Below, in pieces: positions 11,774-25,510 of a stretch of DNA of 64,000 nucleotides. The stretch is from Polyodon spathula. Its lineage: Eukaryota; Chordata; Actinopteri; Acipenseriformes; Polyodontidae. The notes beneath the pieces are model-generated. The model was not told the origin of the DNA. It worked only from the letters and a program-made list of their open reading frames with translations, and ran no database searches. The stretch spans positions 27,654,747 through 27,718,746 of the forward strand of contig NC_054543.1 of the NCBI RefSeq assembly GCF_017654505.1, written 5' to 3'. Made by a program: the position numbers and the translations under genes. Numbering within the stretch: the stretch's first letter is position 1; every line of letters starts with the position of its first letter.

Positions 11774-14759
11774 CATAAAAAGCAGACCAACTCAAAACCC
11801 AGGCATTCGTTTTGGAATTAGCGTGTGCCTCCGAGTGTGCTTGTGCAAGGGTCTTTGGGTTTTTTTTAAGCTGTGTTGCTTTTTTAAAGCTTAAATGTGT
11901 TTACAAATACAGTATTTCCAGTGGAAAGCTTATCCCCTGAAAACAAAATTCAAACTGCAACATAAACAGAAAGCGAGTATCTATTTTTAAAATCACATCA
12001 AATAACAGCAGCTTGCCTCGTGCCTATAGGGGTCTCTCTAGAGATTAGGATTAGTTTCTTTTGAATTTCTGATAGCGATTGCATGTAGCCTGGCCCAGGG
12101 GCGGACAGCTCTCTGCAAACCCCTGGTATCTGGTGCGCACACCACCAGCGCTGTAGAAGAGACTTGTTTACACAAAGCAGTGGGTGGCAAGCAGTCCTGT
12201 AACATGCCAAAGGATCAGCAGCCTGTAAATTGAGTATCTAACACCACATATTTCGATTGCCTATGTCTACTACTGTACAGTATGTGGGATCAGGTGTCTG
12301 TGTGTGGTACATTCTTCAGATGGAGGTCTTGATCTGCACACAAATCTAATAAAAGTAATTAGTGTAGTAAAGCATAGTGAAAGCATGGTAAAGTAAAGAG
12401 GCACACGCTCAAAAACTAAACATGGGAAAAGCATTGCTAGTGACAGCCCCATAGCCACACTATTATTCAAAAACATTTTTGTTCTCCAGCCTCAGTATTT
12501 TTGTGTGCAAAGCCCTTGTTTACATTCCAGTTGGTTTACAGCCACTTGCATCTGTTGGGACTAAAGCTTCCTTTCCCTTAAAACATGCTTGTCACTTAGT
12601 CATTCTAGAAGCAAAATGTTTATGCCAATCCTACCACAGTAGCAGACAGAATTATATTTGAATATGCTGACAACATATAGAAAACCTCTACATACTGCCA
12701 TATTGTATAGACTCCTTCTGAAATAACACTTTTCAATGCTATTTGAACATGTAATGTTTAGTTAGCCGAACATGGGAATCAGCAGCGCAACACAATATTA
12801 AGATGTAGTGAGTTGTTTCACCTTAGTGTCAAGATGCAAACTGTGCAATTAGATCCTATCGCTCTGTTCCCAGATCAGTCCCAGCAACACAGAATCTTAC
12901 CTACAGTAGCAAGGAGACAGCTCCAGGAAAAGCGTTTTACTTTATATTATCAGCACTTCTTTTTCTGAAGAGAACAGCAATTACAATTCTAAAACAAATC
13001 AGCAACTTTATTACAAGCCCATTAAATGTAATTCTTTGGTGATTTAGGTCTGGTAACTGTAAATGAAGTACTGTACTGTTCATTTTTCTTTGCTGAAACA
13101 ATGGTGATAATTTGGAGTAAAGAGCTAAAGGCCTTAGTCTCTTAGTAACAGGCACTGGTGTTAACAGGAACATACTCCAGGAAATGTGTATCAAGTGTAG
13201 TAATCTAGATGCTGTTGATTGCTACTTGCTTCTGTCTTGTATTGGTATCACACTTAATTTGAATTGTTAAACTGCATCAAGTAAGGGCTATCAATTTAGG
13301 CTAGGGGCATTTGATTTTATCTCCCTATTTTCAGAAAATTTATATTCAATATGCTTATTAAAAGAAACTGAATACATGTTTTAAATTACACCATACAATT
13401 AATGTATGTAAATGCAGTAGTTCACATAGGTTTGCCATATTGTACATCTGTAAAATATACTGTAACACCTACATACTCATACATTAAAATATATTTTCTT
13501 GTCTTTTGTGTGCAAATCTAATTTTAAAAAATGGGTTAAAAAGTGTTACTGAATGAGTTGGCTAGTTGTTTTTCCCTATATTTAATGTATTTTAAATATA
13601 ATAGAAGCTGTCAATTGTTCATTGAGGTTAAATTCCCATTGTTTATGCATCAGTGCAGTTTGTGTAAACAAAGCTTTCTTCCGCCAGCCTTCACACAGCT
13701 ATTAAAAGAAAAAGGGGTGTAATGCAGCTCAAATCAACATATTCTGTTTCTGTCTGGCTGACTGACCAAGTCCAAGGCTCCAGGTGACACAACACACCAA
13801 ATCATTCAAATACATTATGCCCCCCACCTTCTGTTACAGTACTAAACTGTGATGTCCAACAGCACACCAACAGGGGCTACTCAGTTACCATGCTGGCTCT
13901 TCAGCAAAGAAAGCCAACTACTGGACACAGCGGATCTGAATGTGAACAATTTTCAGCATCCCATTCTGAAGCTTACAGAGCTCTACAAGATCTACTGCAT
14001 ACAGAATCCCAATTACACAACCTCAGCTCCCCTCTCCCTATTTCTCCTTCACCACATGCTGCAAGAGCCTATGCTGATGCACATCATGCATCTGGTTGGT
14101 GTGCTGCAGCTACAGCAATCCCATATTTAGCCTTCCAATACTGAATAAACCCATGTGGCATGTGTATAGCACGGCTTGCCTCCCACTACTTGCTTATAGG
14201 TACTGCTTTTTAGAAAACAAATGGTGAATCAATGGTAAATTAAAACTACAATTAACTCTAAATCAGTAAGCTTAAAAAGAATAACTGACAAGTTATTTTA
14301 ACATTGCAAACCCAAAACAGCTAATTCACTCTGTAAAACAGTTGCCACATACAGCACTATATTGTGCTGCATAGCAATACTAGTCATACACACATACACA
14401 CCCTCCACACAGAAGCATGCTTCTGACAGTATTTCTGATTCATTGAACTGCCAGGCAGGCAAAGCTCGCCGCAGTCCTGCAGCAGCTTCAACACAGAAAT
14501 ATAAAATGAGATCAGAGGACCACAGCTTGCTAATGCATCAGTGCCCTCAGATAAAACATTTGAAGAACAAACTTGTAACAAAACAGAAGTCAAGAATTTA
14601 GCTCTACAGACAAAAGCAGTTCCAACTCCAGCACAAACACCTTACCCATCAGTCCTGGCTGCGACTGTGTTGGGGCAAAATGTACTCCGGCTGCAAATTC
14701 ACAGAGGAGTGCTCGAAGAAATGAAGTTTACCAGTCAGCAGCAGCTCGATCAGCAGTGT
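11774..14759. other. unassigned sequence
   Basis: No gene is recognised. The reverse-orientation simple-repeat block lies at about 12345-12440. Overlapping open frames at 13849-14144 (93 and 84 codons) match nothing I know and begin and end in different frames of the same segment. Confidence 0.4.
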
Positions 14760-14935
14760 TTGCTGTGCTTCTTTCGTTTGCTTTTTTCTCTCTGTCTAAC
14801 TCTCTCCCTCATCCCCTCCCTCTCCCTCCCTCCCTCCTTGTGAGCTGATGACATCAGAACAGCGTCTCAGGCATGCAGAGTGTTTATAAGCACTGCTATT
14901 CAATTTCCTGGAACACAGACTATATTCACAGAAGG
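14760..14935. promoter_or_regulatory. Candidate CRE/TATA core promoter
   Basis: In plus-strand order there is a CT-rich tract (about 14780-14838), a palindromic CRE-like site TGATGACATCA (14846-14856) and a TATA box GTTTATAAG (14882-14890). The CRE lies about 30 bp upstream of the TATA box, the spacing of classic CREB-responsive promoters, and would place a plus-strand start near 14915-14920. On the minus strand the TATA motif also reads TTATAAAC and a transcript would cross the CRE. A minus-strand ATG at 14649-14647, followed by a good splice donor (GG then GTAAGG, junction at 14646/14645), makes a minus-strand first exon possible. No downstream coding exon is recognised on either strand. 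Confidence 0.4.
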
Positions 14936-16017
14936 TCCAGGCTTTCTCTCTCAGCTGCTGCTTCTGCTGCTGGCTCTGTTGCTTTAACCCTCTAAGACCC
15001 TGACACTCAAAAGAAGCCTAGTATAGGCAAACGTACACAGCAACAATCTTGTGAGCTAAACTAATTAACGGATGTCTTAATACCAAGGGCTTGCATGAAA
15101 ATGCATACTAATTGCTCCATTCTATTTGGATTATTGACACTGTTGGATAAATACAACTTTAAGTTTTCATTAAAGAAAGCATTTATTCCATAACTAGAAT
15201 ATGCCTCCACCTCATTACCCCTTGTTATATTATTATTGTTATATTTTTTAAGGTAGCCCATTGAGAAATGCAATTTAATAAACACTGTTTAATGCAAAGT
15301 GTTATGTTTTTATCTTCTTTCATCACTTAAATAGTTGAGACAAGCAATCACATGTGCAGTTTCAGCAAAATAATCGGTTCAGCCTTGAAGGAACTGCATT
15401 TGGTGCCAAACTTACAACAGTACAAATAGGATTTATGGTATATAACGAAACTCAGGACACTGAGACATACTTTCAAACCCTCTTTAATTAACCTCTAGTA
15501 GGGAAACACCTCTTCATTTTACTTCACTGTAGAACTAAACAATTCAATACTATGACTGGAGGTGATCGTTGTTTCCCTGTTTGTAACAACAATGACAAAG
15601 TTTCGCCTTGTGGACTCATATGTACACTACTGAAGGATTGGCTGATACTGTATGCATGGAGTAAAGACAATAAGGCATTCCTTCAAGGCTTGAAAGGAAA
15701 CTGCACATATGGTTGCTGTATGCAAGTGATGAAAAGATGCCCAAAATATGGTTGCATGGAGACCATTTCAATAGAAAGACAAGTCTAAAAAGAGAGCAAA
15801 TAAGTTAGCAATTGAGACATTAAATTTACCCCTCTGCTCTCAACAAAAATATTTCCAGTACTTGAATTTGTTGTGAGGGTCACTGTTTTCATTTTTATTT
15901 TACTGTAGTTGTATACCAACAGTTAGTATGTTTCCAAACAATATAGTTACAAAACAATAAATAAACAGCCAAACAAATAATATAAAAATCAATGGAAAAT
16001 GGATATAAATATCATTT
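14936..16017. other. unassigned sequence
   Basis: No supported gene. If the 14.85-kb promoter fires on the plus strand, its first transcribed bases would lie here; no ATG occurs in the first 150 bp. Confidence 0.4.
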
Positions 16018-16021
16018 AAAA

Positions 16022-16110
<89 letters not shown>
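16018..16110. repeat. poly(A) followed by (TA)n
   Basis: A run of 22 A (16018-16039) passes directly into about 36 TA units. This may be a degenerate retroposon tail, but no body is recognised upstream. Confidence 0.95.
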
Positions 16111-18392
<2,282 letters not shown>

Positions 18393-18396
18393 TATA

Positions 18397-18414
18397 TATC
18401 TATCTATCTATCTA

Positions 18415-18470
<56 letters not shown>
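18397..18470. repeat. (TATC)n(TA)n compound microsatellite
   Basis: About five TATC units followed by about 26 TA units start two bases beyond the right TA of the Tc1 element, so both ends of that element border long microsatellites. Confidence 0.95.
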
Positions 18471-18474
<4 letters not shown>

Positions 18475-19768
18475 TTCTGCTTCCTTATTTACCAAGAATG
18501 CTTGTGTCACTAAACTACCTTTGAGGTCAGAAAACAAACAAAAAAGCTGAAAACTAACTGGAGTGAACAGAGACCAACTTTATGTAAAACGGAACTGACT
18601 GTAACCTAACAAGCCCATGCTGAAAATATCAGCTCAGTATCTAGTTATATGTTATCAATATAACAAAAGCACTGTTCTGAATCACCTTTTCATTGTTTCT
18701 AACCATTTCTAACACTGCTGCAAGGCGACTGTCTCAAAGAGTGACGTATAGTAGTGGTCCAGTAAACAGTTTTTAGTGGGTGGCAAATGTTCTGATAGTT
18801 AAACCTACCTCTGAGGGGTGTAAACTAATTGGACTGAACTTAGACGCTTTTCTTCTAAGAAAATTTAATTGTTTACATTTTAGTGTGAGCACTGGAGGCT
18901 GGGACACTGCAGCTTTACAACTTAAAGAAAACAGACGGTTCCATTGATAACAGAAGAACTTCAAGAATTCTCTGTCAGTTCAAAACAATCTGTGTACCAG
19001 GGCTAAAAATGAACTTTCTGGGCCTGTAGCCAGGCCGTGACAGGTGGGGGGCTTTAAACGTTTCGAAGGAAGTTCCAGGGCGGGGGTAGGGATGAGTGAT
19101 AAGTTCACTACATTTCCATTAAAAAACACACACACACATAAATGTGTTTAATTAAAACAGTGTCGAGAACCATCAAACCCTGACACCCCTCAAAAAACCT
19201 TGTCTTTGTTTTGAAAGAGCTAAAACAACTAGGCTAAGGGCACAAATTCAAGATAATGTGGAATATTCTTCAAACTTATGTTCTATACACAACAAGTGTT
19301 AAACACCTAGTGTGCTTAAAATATATTCATAGACAAAAAGAAGACCAAGTTATTGTTCACCAGAAGTATCAAAACATAACTAGAGTTGTTTCGGTGTTTA
19401 TTTTTGAGAGACTTTACTGCATCATGCATAAATATTCATTTTAATTCCTGGTTTCTGACCAGCTGAAACAAAGCCTGCCATGAGTGCAGCAGGGACCGAG
19501 ACAATTAAGACAGAAAGCAGACAAGCTGGATGTCAATCATGCTCAGCACCCGCCTTGTCTGATCTACAGCGAATCAGAAAGACAGGTATGAAGTTCTCTA
19601 TGTCCTTATTAGAAAACAATGTTAATAACGATGCACACAGAAGAAAATAGAACCAGTACTGTATTTGTCATATTGAAGTTCCTTCCTTTTTTTTCTTTTT
19701 TGTTTACCTGCAACATACATTTGTAATTGAATAGGAATATACAATGGTTGTATTTGTGGGTGAGTGTA
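18471..19768. other. unassigned sequence
   Basis: No gene or structured repeat is recognised. Confidence 0.45.
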
Positions 19769-19909
19769 TTAACCCTTTGCGGTCCTATGCCGGACCAGGT
19801 CCGACATTACAATTTTCCCTTTCCAATCCGATGTGGGACTCTGTCCGACATCATCAAAAAGGCGTCAAGCACAGGAAAAAGCCAAGAAAACCTTTTAGGC
19901 CGATGCCGA

Positions 19910-19967
<58 letters not shown>

Positions 19968-20329
19968 GGCTTATCTGAGCAATACACATATCCCCTGAAC
20001 CACAGAGATAACATAGACTTAAATAAAGAAGATAGCTGCTTCCACATCCAGCTCTCAAAGAATATCACAGATATTTGTAATAAAATAATGATTTGGATCA
20101 CATTACTGAGGAGTTTGGTGATAAAACAGATTTATCTGTATCTGTATGCCTGACTATGAAGAGATATGTGAAAAATACAGTGAACGAGGGGTGGGGCTCG
20201 GCTGGAGATTCAGTACTGAGTGTCCTTTGCTATGCAGTGCCTTTTAAACCTTCTTTTAACCAGTGTGTGAAAATAAATTGGACCTGACGTGCCTGACAAG
20301 CGCTGAATAAATGGACCAATAAGGGTTAA
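19769..20329. mobile_element. piggyBac-like MITE (553 bp) with TTAA target sites
   Basis: The element runs 19773-20325. It is bordered by TTAA on both sides (19769-19772 and 20326-20329). Its ends CCCTTTGCGGTCC (left) and GGACCAATAAGGG (right) form a 13-bp inverted repeat with ten matches. TTAA duplications and a CCC tip are hallmarks of piggyBac superfamily elements. No transposase is present, so it would have depended on an enzyme encoded elsewhere. Subterminal motifs GTCCGACAT occur twice (about 19799 and 19843). The interior holds a 45-base poly-C tract. Kolobok elements also use TTAA and are the main alternative. Confidence 0.75.
19912..19966. repeat. poly(C)45-poly(A)10 tract
   Basis: Forty-five uninterrupted C followed by ten A, inside the piggyBac-like MITE. 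The poly-Pro and poly-Gly open frames crossing it are artefacts. Tracts like this are often mis-sized in assemblies. Confidence 0.95.
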
Positions 20330-21037
20330 AGAGTTTCCCTCAAAGAAAAAAAAGAAAAACTAAACGTAGCTTATAATTTACTGGAGAATGTTAAAAAGAT
20401 ATGAACATCCTCTAGGAATCCAGATATGTATTATCTCCTGAAATTACAAAAATAATTCTACTGTATGGAAGGATGCTCTTGTCTTGTGTTTTGCAAACTG
20501 TACTGTAACAGCAGTATTTGAACATATGAAGCAATAACTGCTGACCGTCCTACTAAAGCAAACTGCAAAGATGTCTTTTCATAGCCCCTAGCCAGGTGTT
20601 CATGGCAAACAAACGGCTGTTCTTTCTGAAAAAGTCAACACCTTTGCTTTTTTTCAATCACATGTTTTGGCCTCTCCTACTTCCATGAAACTGAATAGAG
20701 TTCAACATTGAATCTCATCTGCATGCCAATAAAAGCAGGTTGTCCATCAATCCAATTACACGCAAACTGAGCAGCACTAAGAGGCTGAAGTTTATTTTCC
20801 TTTTTAATTCCTTAAGAAGGTTAGGATTTATGATAGTTCAGCTGGGGTTTCAAGAAATGGAAATATTACACATTTATTGGTATTTGTTTTAGAGAATGGG
20901 AAACGGGTAGTTATATTACAAATTCATAAGATTAAGGAACTATTTAAACAGAAGCTATTCCAGGAGCTTCCTGTACAATCATTTTTTCTTAAAGGGATCA
21001 TCCGATATCGGTTTACACACAGAAGCATGTGTTTGTG
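20330..21037. other. unassigned sequence
   Basis: Nothing recognised. Confidence 0.45.
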
Positions 21038-21310
21038 TACAGCTATGGCCAAATGTTTTGCATCACCCTATATAATTAACTAACTGTGCTTCATAAAGTC
21101 AAATGAAACCTGCTGAATAATGTCATGTTTCTATATTGAAATATATACCGCTTTGTAGTTTTCCATATACTTTTCCATAAAAACTGACAAAAATTGACAT
21201 TTCGAAATTCAACATGTACTACTATGATGACTTCAGGTACACTTTTGCAATATCATTATGTAGTTTCTTTAATAACGTGATGTTAAAAAACGATCTAAAT
21301 TATGTTCATA
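21038..21310 (+). mobile_element. Tc1/mariner-like single end
   Basis: After a TA (21038-21039) the sequence reads CAGCTATGGCCAAATGTTTT. This matches the recurrent tip of a group of vertebrate Tc1/mariner elements (CAGCTRTGGCCAAAWGTTTTG). No matching inverted end is found downstream, so it is a truncated end or the terminal region of a degraded copy. The right boundary is approximate. Confidence 0.5.
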
Positions 21311-23356
21311 TAGTTTTTTTTTTTTTAATTGTATTTATTATATCTCAATCCTAAAATTATAAGTGATGTAGATACTCAACAGGCAGGGGACATTCACTGA
21401 GCCTTTTTCACTGGAATCGCTGATAACTTGCACCCTGCACTCTCTGCGAGGGGACAGGAGAAGCTGGATATAAGTTTTGTGCTGGTCTACTATACAGCAT
21501 CTTATCTAAAGTCAAGTTACCATGTTTGAAAGTGTCTTAGTCATATTCAAATTCATTGGTGTTTATTTATTCATCCATAGTTGAGTATTTTGTGGAAGGG
21601 AGCTAGTGAATCCAACAAGCAGTATTTGCAGCAGTGGAACACACATGTTCTCTAGATTTAATAGGCCAGGAAGAAAAACAGAAATTGTAATTAATTCTTC
21701 TCAAAATGGGTGTTTTTGTTATACTGATTACAGCTCATATGGTAATGGTAGGCTCAACATGAGCTAATCTGGCTTACCTTTTTAAAATGTGTGCTTACAT
21801 AATCATCCATCTGATGCAGATTGAACGGTTCATTGGAAGTTTTCAATAATGGTAAATACAGTATCAGTGCATTTCATGGCAGTCTCATTCTTACTGGTTT
21901 TAAAGATTGCTTGCAACTAGTACATTAGGTGATGTGCCATATTTTCACTATGCCAGTATGGTTTGCCACAGAGACTATATCGTAAACCTGTAAGAGGCGT
22001 AACTCAACTCCACCAAAAGACACATCATCGTATTCTGAATGAAACATTAAATAATACGAATTCAACAGCTGGGACTAAAAACTCATTCAGTCAAGAGTTG
22101 CATCTAGGAGTCAAACAAATATGGGTATGTGTTACAGCAGAACTAAACCTGGGCATTCACGTGCGCAGGTCTATGCTAATCAATACATATTAGACAGCTT
22201 CAAGTTAAATAAGTAAATAAAAAATGTACTGACATTTTATCCACAACTGTGTTTGGTTTACATGCTACATTACTGAAGATGAAGCCATTGTGTTTGTATG
22301 TATCCCTTTTGAAATGTAAACGTATTAAGAGTCAATAGAAAGGGATATTGTGAGTTATTCACAACTTATGTAAGGACAAAAATGAGTTTTCTATTCAAAA
22401 TGACTCAATCATTCTTTAATACTGTAAATTCCAAGATTCTGTTACATGAACGAATCCAAACATCCAAACATTTCAACAAGGGTTTGTTCCAAAACTCAAA
22501 TATATTTGTCCCCTGCTGTTGGTGGCTGACTGATTTTGAATAGGTATGTAAGTATATCTGTAGCTGGTAATACATGTTATTTATCCTGCAGTTACTGCTT
22601 TTAGGCCTCATAATGAGTAATATCCTGTTTTTTATGATGTGAAATTATAACATTCGCAAAGCAGGATAGCCTGTGACCTGCTAACTTAGAGGTGACTGTT
22701 AACAACAAAGCCAACACCACGACAAGCTGCCAAGTATATAGCTTTCTCCAGTGAACAATAATCCTAATAATAATTCTGAGCAGGTCAGGACTTTCTCAAC
22801 AGATTAATTTAGACCTAAGTGTGCTGCGTACAGCATGCAGGAGTACCAAATAAACCTGGGATTTAAATAGCATTAGGTACAGTACGAATCTTTAAACATG
22901 GAGGCATTAAACACAGTAATTGATCAATAAAGCACTTACTCGCCACAGTTTGTAAATCAATAATCATGAATATCAATATAGAGCAAGAATAATAACTCCA
23001 CTCAAATTAAAATCCGCTTAGTCCACTGTAGGCTTTGCATCAGATGCCAATGAAAGACATAAAACTGAAAGCGTGAAACTTTTAAAAAGTGCTACAGAAC
23101 CCCAAGCTGTGTTTACGACATTCACACTACAAACTGTTCCTTGTGTTACAGCTATCCTCCATTGTTGTTATAGTTTTATTCAATAATCTACAGTTAGAAA
23201 TCAATTGATGAAGCCAAACACATTCTACCACATTTTTTAGCAAGTTAAATGATCATCCTGTAGTTGTCTGCAAAAAAAAAAAAGAAATCCCAAGAGCATA
23301 AGAATGCCTTTTACAGATACTGCTCAAACAATAGTTGGATTTGCACTACGAATACA
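21311..23356. other. unassigned sequence
   Basis: AT-rich, with no supported gene or repeat beyond short A and T runs. Confidence 0.45.
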
Positions 23357-23690
23357 TACAGTGTCTGGCCTGGTAGTATTAGGACCTGTACTTGTTACTG
23401 AGTTGGGTCACCATTTCCTCTAAATCAGACGGAGATCTGAGCATTGCGTTGGACATGGATGATGACTGTTCCATTTGCGCACAATTCTGGCACCATGGAA
23501 GGACTTGGTCTGCAATGATGCTTAAATAAACACCATTGATTCAGCTTCCAGAGTAACCCTTGATATACCAGGAGAACCTGTCCCACACCAGATCATTCAG
23601 ACCTGATTGTCCCTCAAACAGTGAATGACAATTAGTGTCTGTGGTGGTTCTGCAATGTGGACTAAGTAATTCACTGGGGTCAGGGTGCAA
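23357..23690 (-). mobile_element. Possible decayed Tc1/mariner-like remnant
   Basis: After a TA (23357-23358) the sequence starts CAGTGTCTGGCC. It contains phrases (GTTGGGTCACCATTTCCTCT at about 23404, GGACTTGGTCTGCAATGATG at about 23502) reminiscent of minus-strand transposase coding sequence in fish Tc1/mariner elements. No open frame survives and no opposite end is found. The call rests mainly on memory. Confidence 0.33.
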
Positions 23691-24190
23691 TCAAACCCAG
23701 GAGATGACAGATGAGGGAATCAGCCTGCAATGCCGCATTGCCTCAACAATATTAAACACTATTGAAATGAATTTTATCTTTTTTTAAAAGGAGGTTCCTG
23801 TTCAATCAGTTTGTGGAACATGAGATGTGAATCAGATGTAGTCAGAGTGAAAGCTAAAGAATCCAGTGTGCCGTGTGTACCCAGATGTAAGGTTTCACGT
23901 GTTATCAGAGATCCGTTTAGAGGTATGCTCTGACGTCAATCCTTACCTCAAGTTTATAGTTATGGACAAGATACAGGCCAAAAAAAATTCAGCAAAATCC
24001 TTTTTTTTTTTTAAAATAAACAATATAAATACATAACAGGTTCTATCCAATTGATCGCAACAGTTCTGGAGCTACATGATGTTAAGTATAATATGGTCCT
24101 TTTTAAAGAAAATAAGTTAACCCCAGTCAATACTACAAGTGTAGTACAGAAACCAGGATTGAAAACAGAAAATACTGTAGAATTATGACA
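23691..24190. other. unassigned sequence
   Basis: Nothing recognised. Confidence 0.45.
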
Positions 24191-24395
24191 GAGGGGAGGA
24201 GACACTTCACACAGAGTAGTGAGGGCATGGATCAGGTTGTCATGTTGTTGGGGCAGAATGACTTGGATCCTTTAAGACCCAACTTGACCAAGTTTTGAAA
24301 TCAATCCGCTGCTAGGAACCAGACAAGCTTACCGTAGAAGGGCTGGATGGCCTCCTCTCGTCAAGAAGTTTCTTATTTTCTTATGAAATTCAAAC
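24191..24395 (+). mobile_element. CR1/L2-like LINE 3' end
   Basis: Plus-strand sequence resembles the last part of a LINE ORF (ACTTCACACAGAGTAGTGAG, then a GGATCCTTTAAGA segment) followed by a tail reading GGATGGCCTCCTCTCGT and TTTCTTATTTTCTTATG. That tail is the counterpart, in opposite orientation, of the one at 555-600. No catalytic region remains. Confidence 0.6.
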
Positions 24396-24940
24396 TCTAA
24401 CAGTGCTCTTTAGTGCACTTCTATAAAACATGTAATACACCAGGGAGACTCAATTATATTGCACACTGACCAAAGTCAGCTTGAACTAAGTGGTGCTTAA
24501 TGGTCATTAATTGGAGTGACTAATCTGTTGATTACTGCTTTATTTACTCAAATAAACATAACATCGCAATATGGAATGTAATTTCTGCTTCATTTCAATT
24601 TTGTAGGCATGTGTGGTTGTAAATCTCTAGAACTCAACACACTCAATCACATTAATTAGACAAGCATTTTGGTTAGCCGGAAAATTGTCATCTCAAGCTT
24701 CTTATCGTTCCTCCATGGTAGATAGTGTAGTGTGTAGTGGTTTGCTTTTTCCTTTTGTCTGCTTGTGGTGTGTTGGCCTATGGCCTGTTTTTTCTCCTTT
24801 TTTCCTAAAACCATCAACAAATAATAATTTATAAAATATTAGGTTGATGGAACTGATAGGTAGATGGAATGGTACATAAATGTGGGCTGAATATATTTGT
24901 TGGTTTAAACGAATAATCACATTATAATTATATATAATTA

Positions 24941-24983
<43 letters not shown>

Positions 24984-25041
24984 CACATATAGTATTATAT
25001 ATATAGTGTGTATATATATAATAATCACATTATATATATAG
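24396..25041. other. unassigned sequence ending in TA-rich tract
   Basis: No gene. From about 24920 to 25040 it is an irregular TA-rich microsatellite that borders the following LTR. The 189-codon open frame at 24702-25271 (minus) runs through this tract and is not credible. Confidence 0.5.
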
Positions 25042-25460
25042 TGTGGCAGAGCAACAGCTCTGCCTGTAAATACTGTGGAGTTTTGGTGGTGGTTGGCAGG
25101 GACAGGGTTAATTCCTGGCCCTGCCAAAAACATATGAGAATGTGGCTGCTCCCAAATAGAATGATTGGTGCTAATTGGGAGCAGCCACATCACATAAAAG
25201 CACAGCCCAGTGCTCCATTTGGGAGGGGAGTTTAGTGAGTGTACACTGTTGTTGTTACTGTGTTTCTGCACATAAACACAGTGAAGGGGAATGCCCAGCC
25301 TACGTTTTGTTTAAACCTGTGCCTACATTTTTTGCCCTTGTGCCTTTTTATGTGGACTTTTTTTTTTTTTTTTTTGCTTGTTTGTTTGTTTATTAAAGTG
25401 CGCTTTAGTGCTTGTATTGCAGTTTCCTGGCTTCTAAGTCTCTGTCTCGCCGCTACCCCG

Positions 25461-25465
<5 letters not shown>
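25042..25465 (+). mobile_element. Solo LTR, TGTGGCAG family (424 bp)
   Basis: The unit begins TGTGGCAG and ends GTCACA, the TG...CA ends of a retroviral-type LTR. Its first bases fold as GCAGAGC-AACA-GCTCTGC (25046-25063). A perfect 16-bp inverted repeat follows (25140-25155 with 25175-25190). A TATA-like ATAAAAG (25194-25200) comes next, and an ATTAAA polyadenylation-like signal (25392-25397) lies toward the 3' end. No internal region or second LTR is found, so this is a solo LTR formed by recombination. Target duplication cannot be judged because both flanks are microsatellites. Family-level assignment (Ty3/gypsy is most likely) is inference. Confidence 0.75.
25140..25190. promoter_or_regulatory. 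Perfect 16-bp inverted repeat in LTR U3
   Basis: ATGTGGCTGCTCCCAA (25140-25155) and its exact reverse complement (25175-25190) are separated by 19 bases, immediately upstream of the LTR TATA-like box. It may be a dimeric factor site or a cruciform. Confidence 0.7.

Positions 25466-25508
<43 letters not shown>
25460..25508. repeat. (CA)n microsatellite at LTR end
   Basis: About 23 CA units extend directly from the terminal CACA of the LTR. Confidence 0.95.

Positions 25509-25510
<2 letters not shown>

Noticed and set aside
13849..14144. Overlapping 93- and 84-codon open frames as a possible gene
   Set aside because: Two frames of the same segment are open and neither resembles a known protein or has splice context.
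19727..20101. Poly-Pro and poly-Gly open frames
   Set aside because: They are translations of the poly-C tract inside the MITE; no domain on either side.
24702..25271. 189-codon minus-strand open frame
   Set aside because: It runs through a TA-rich microsatellite and into a solo LTR; no family resemblance.
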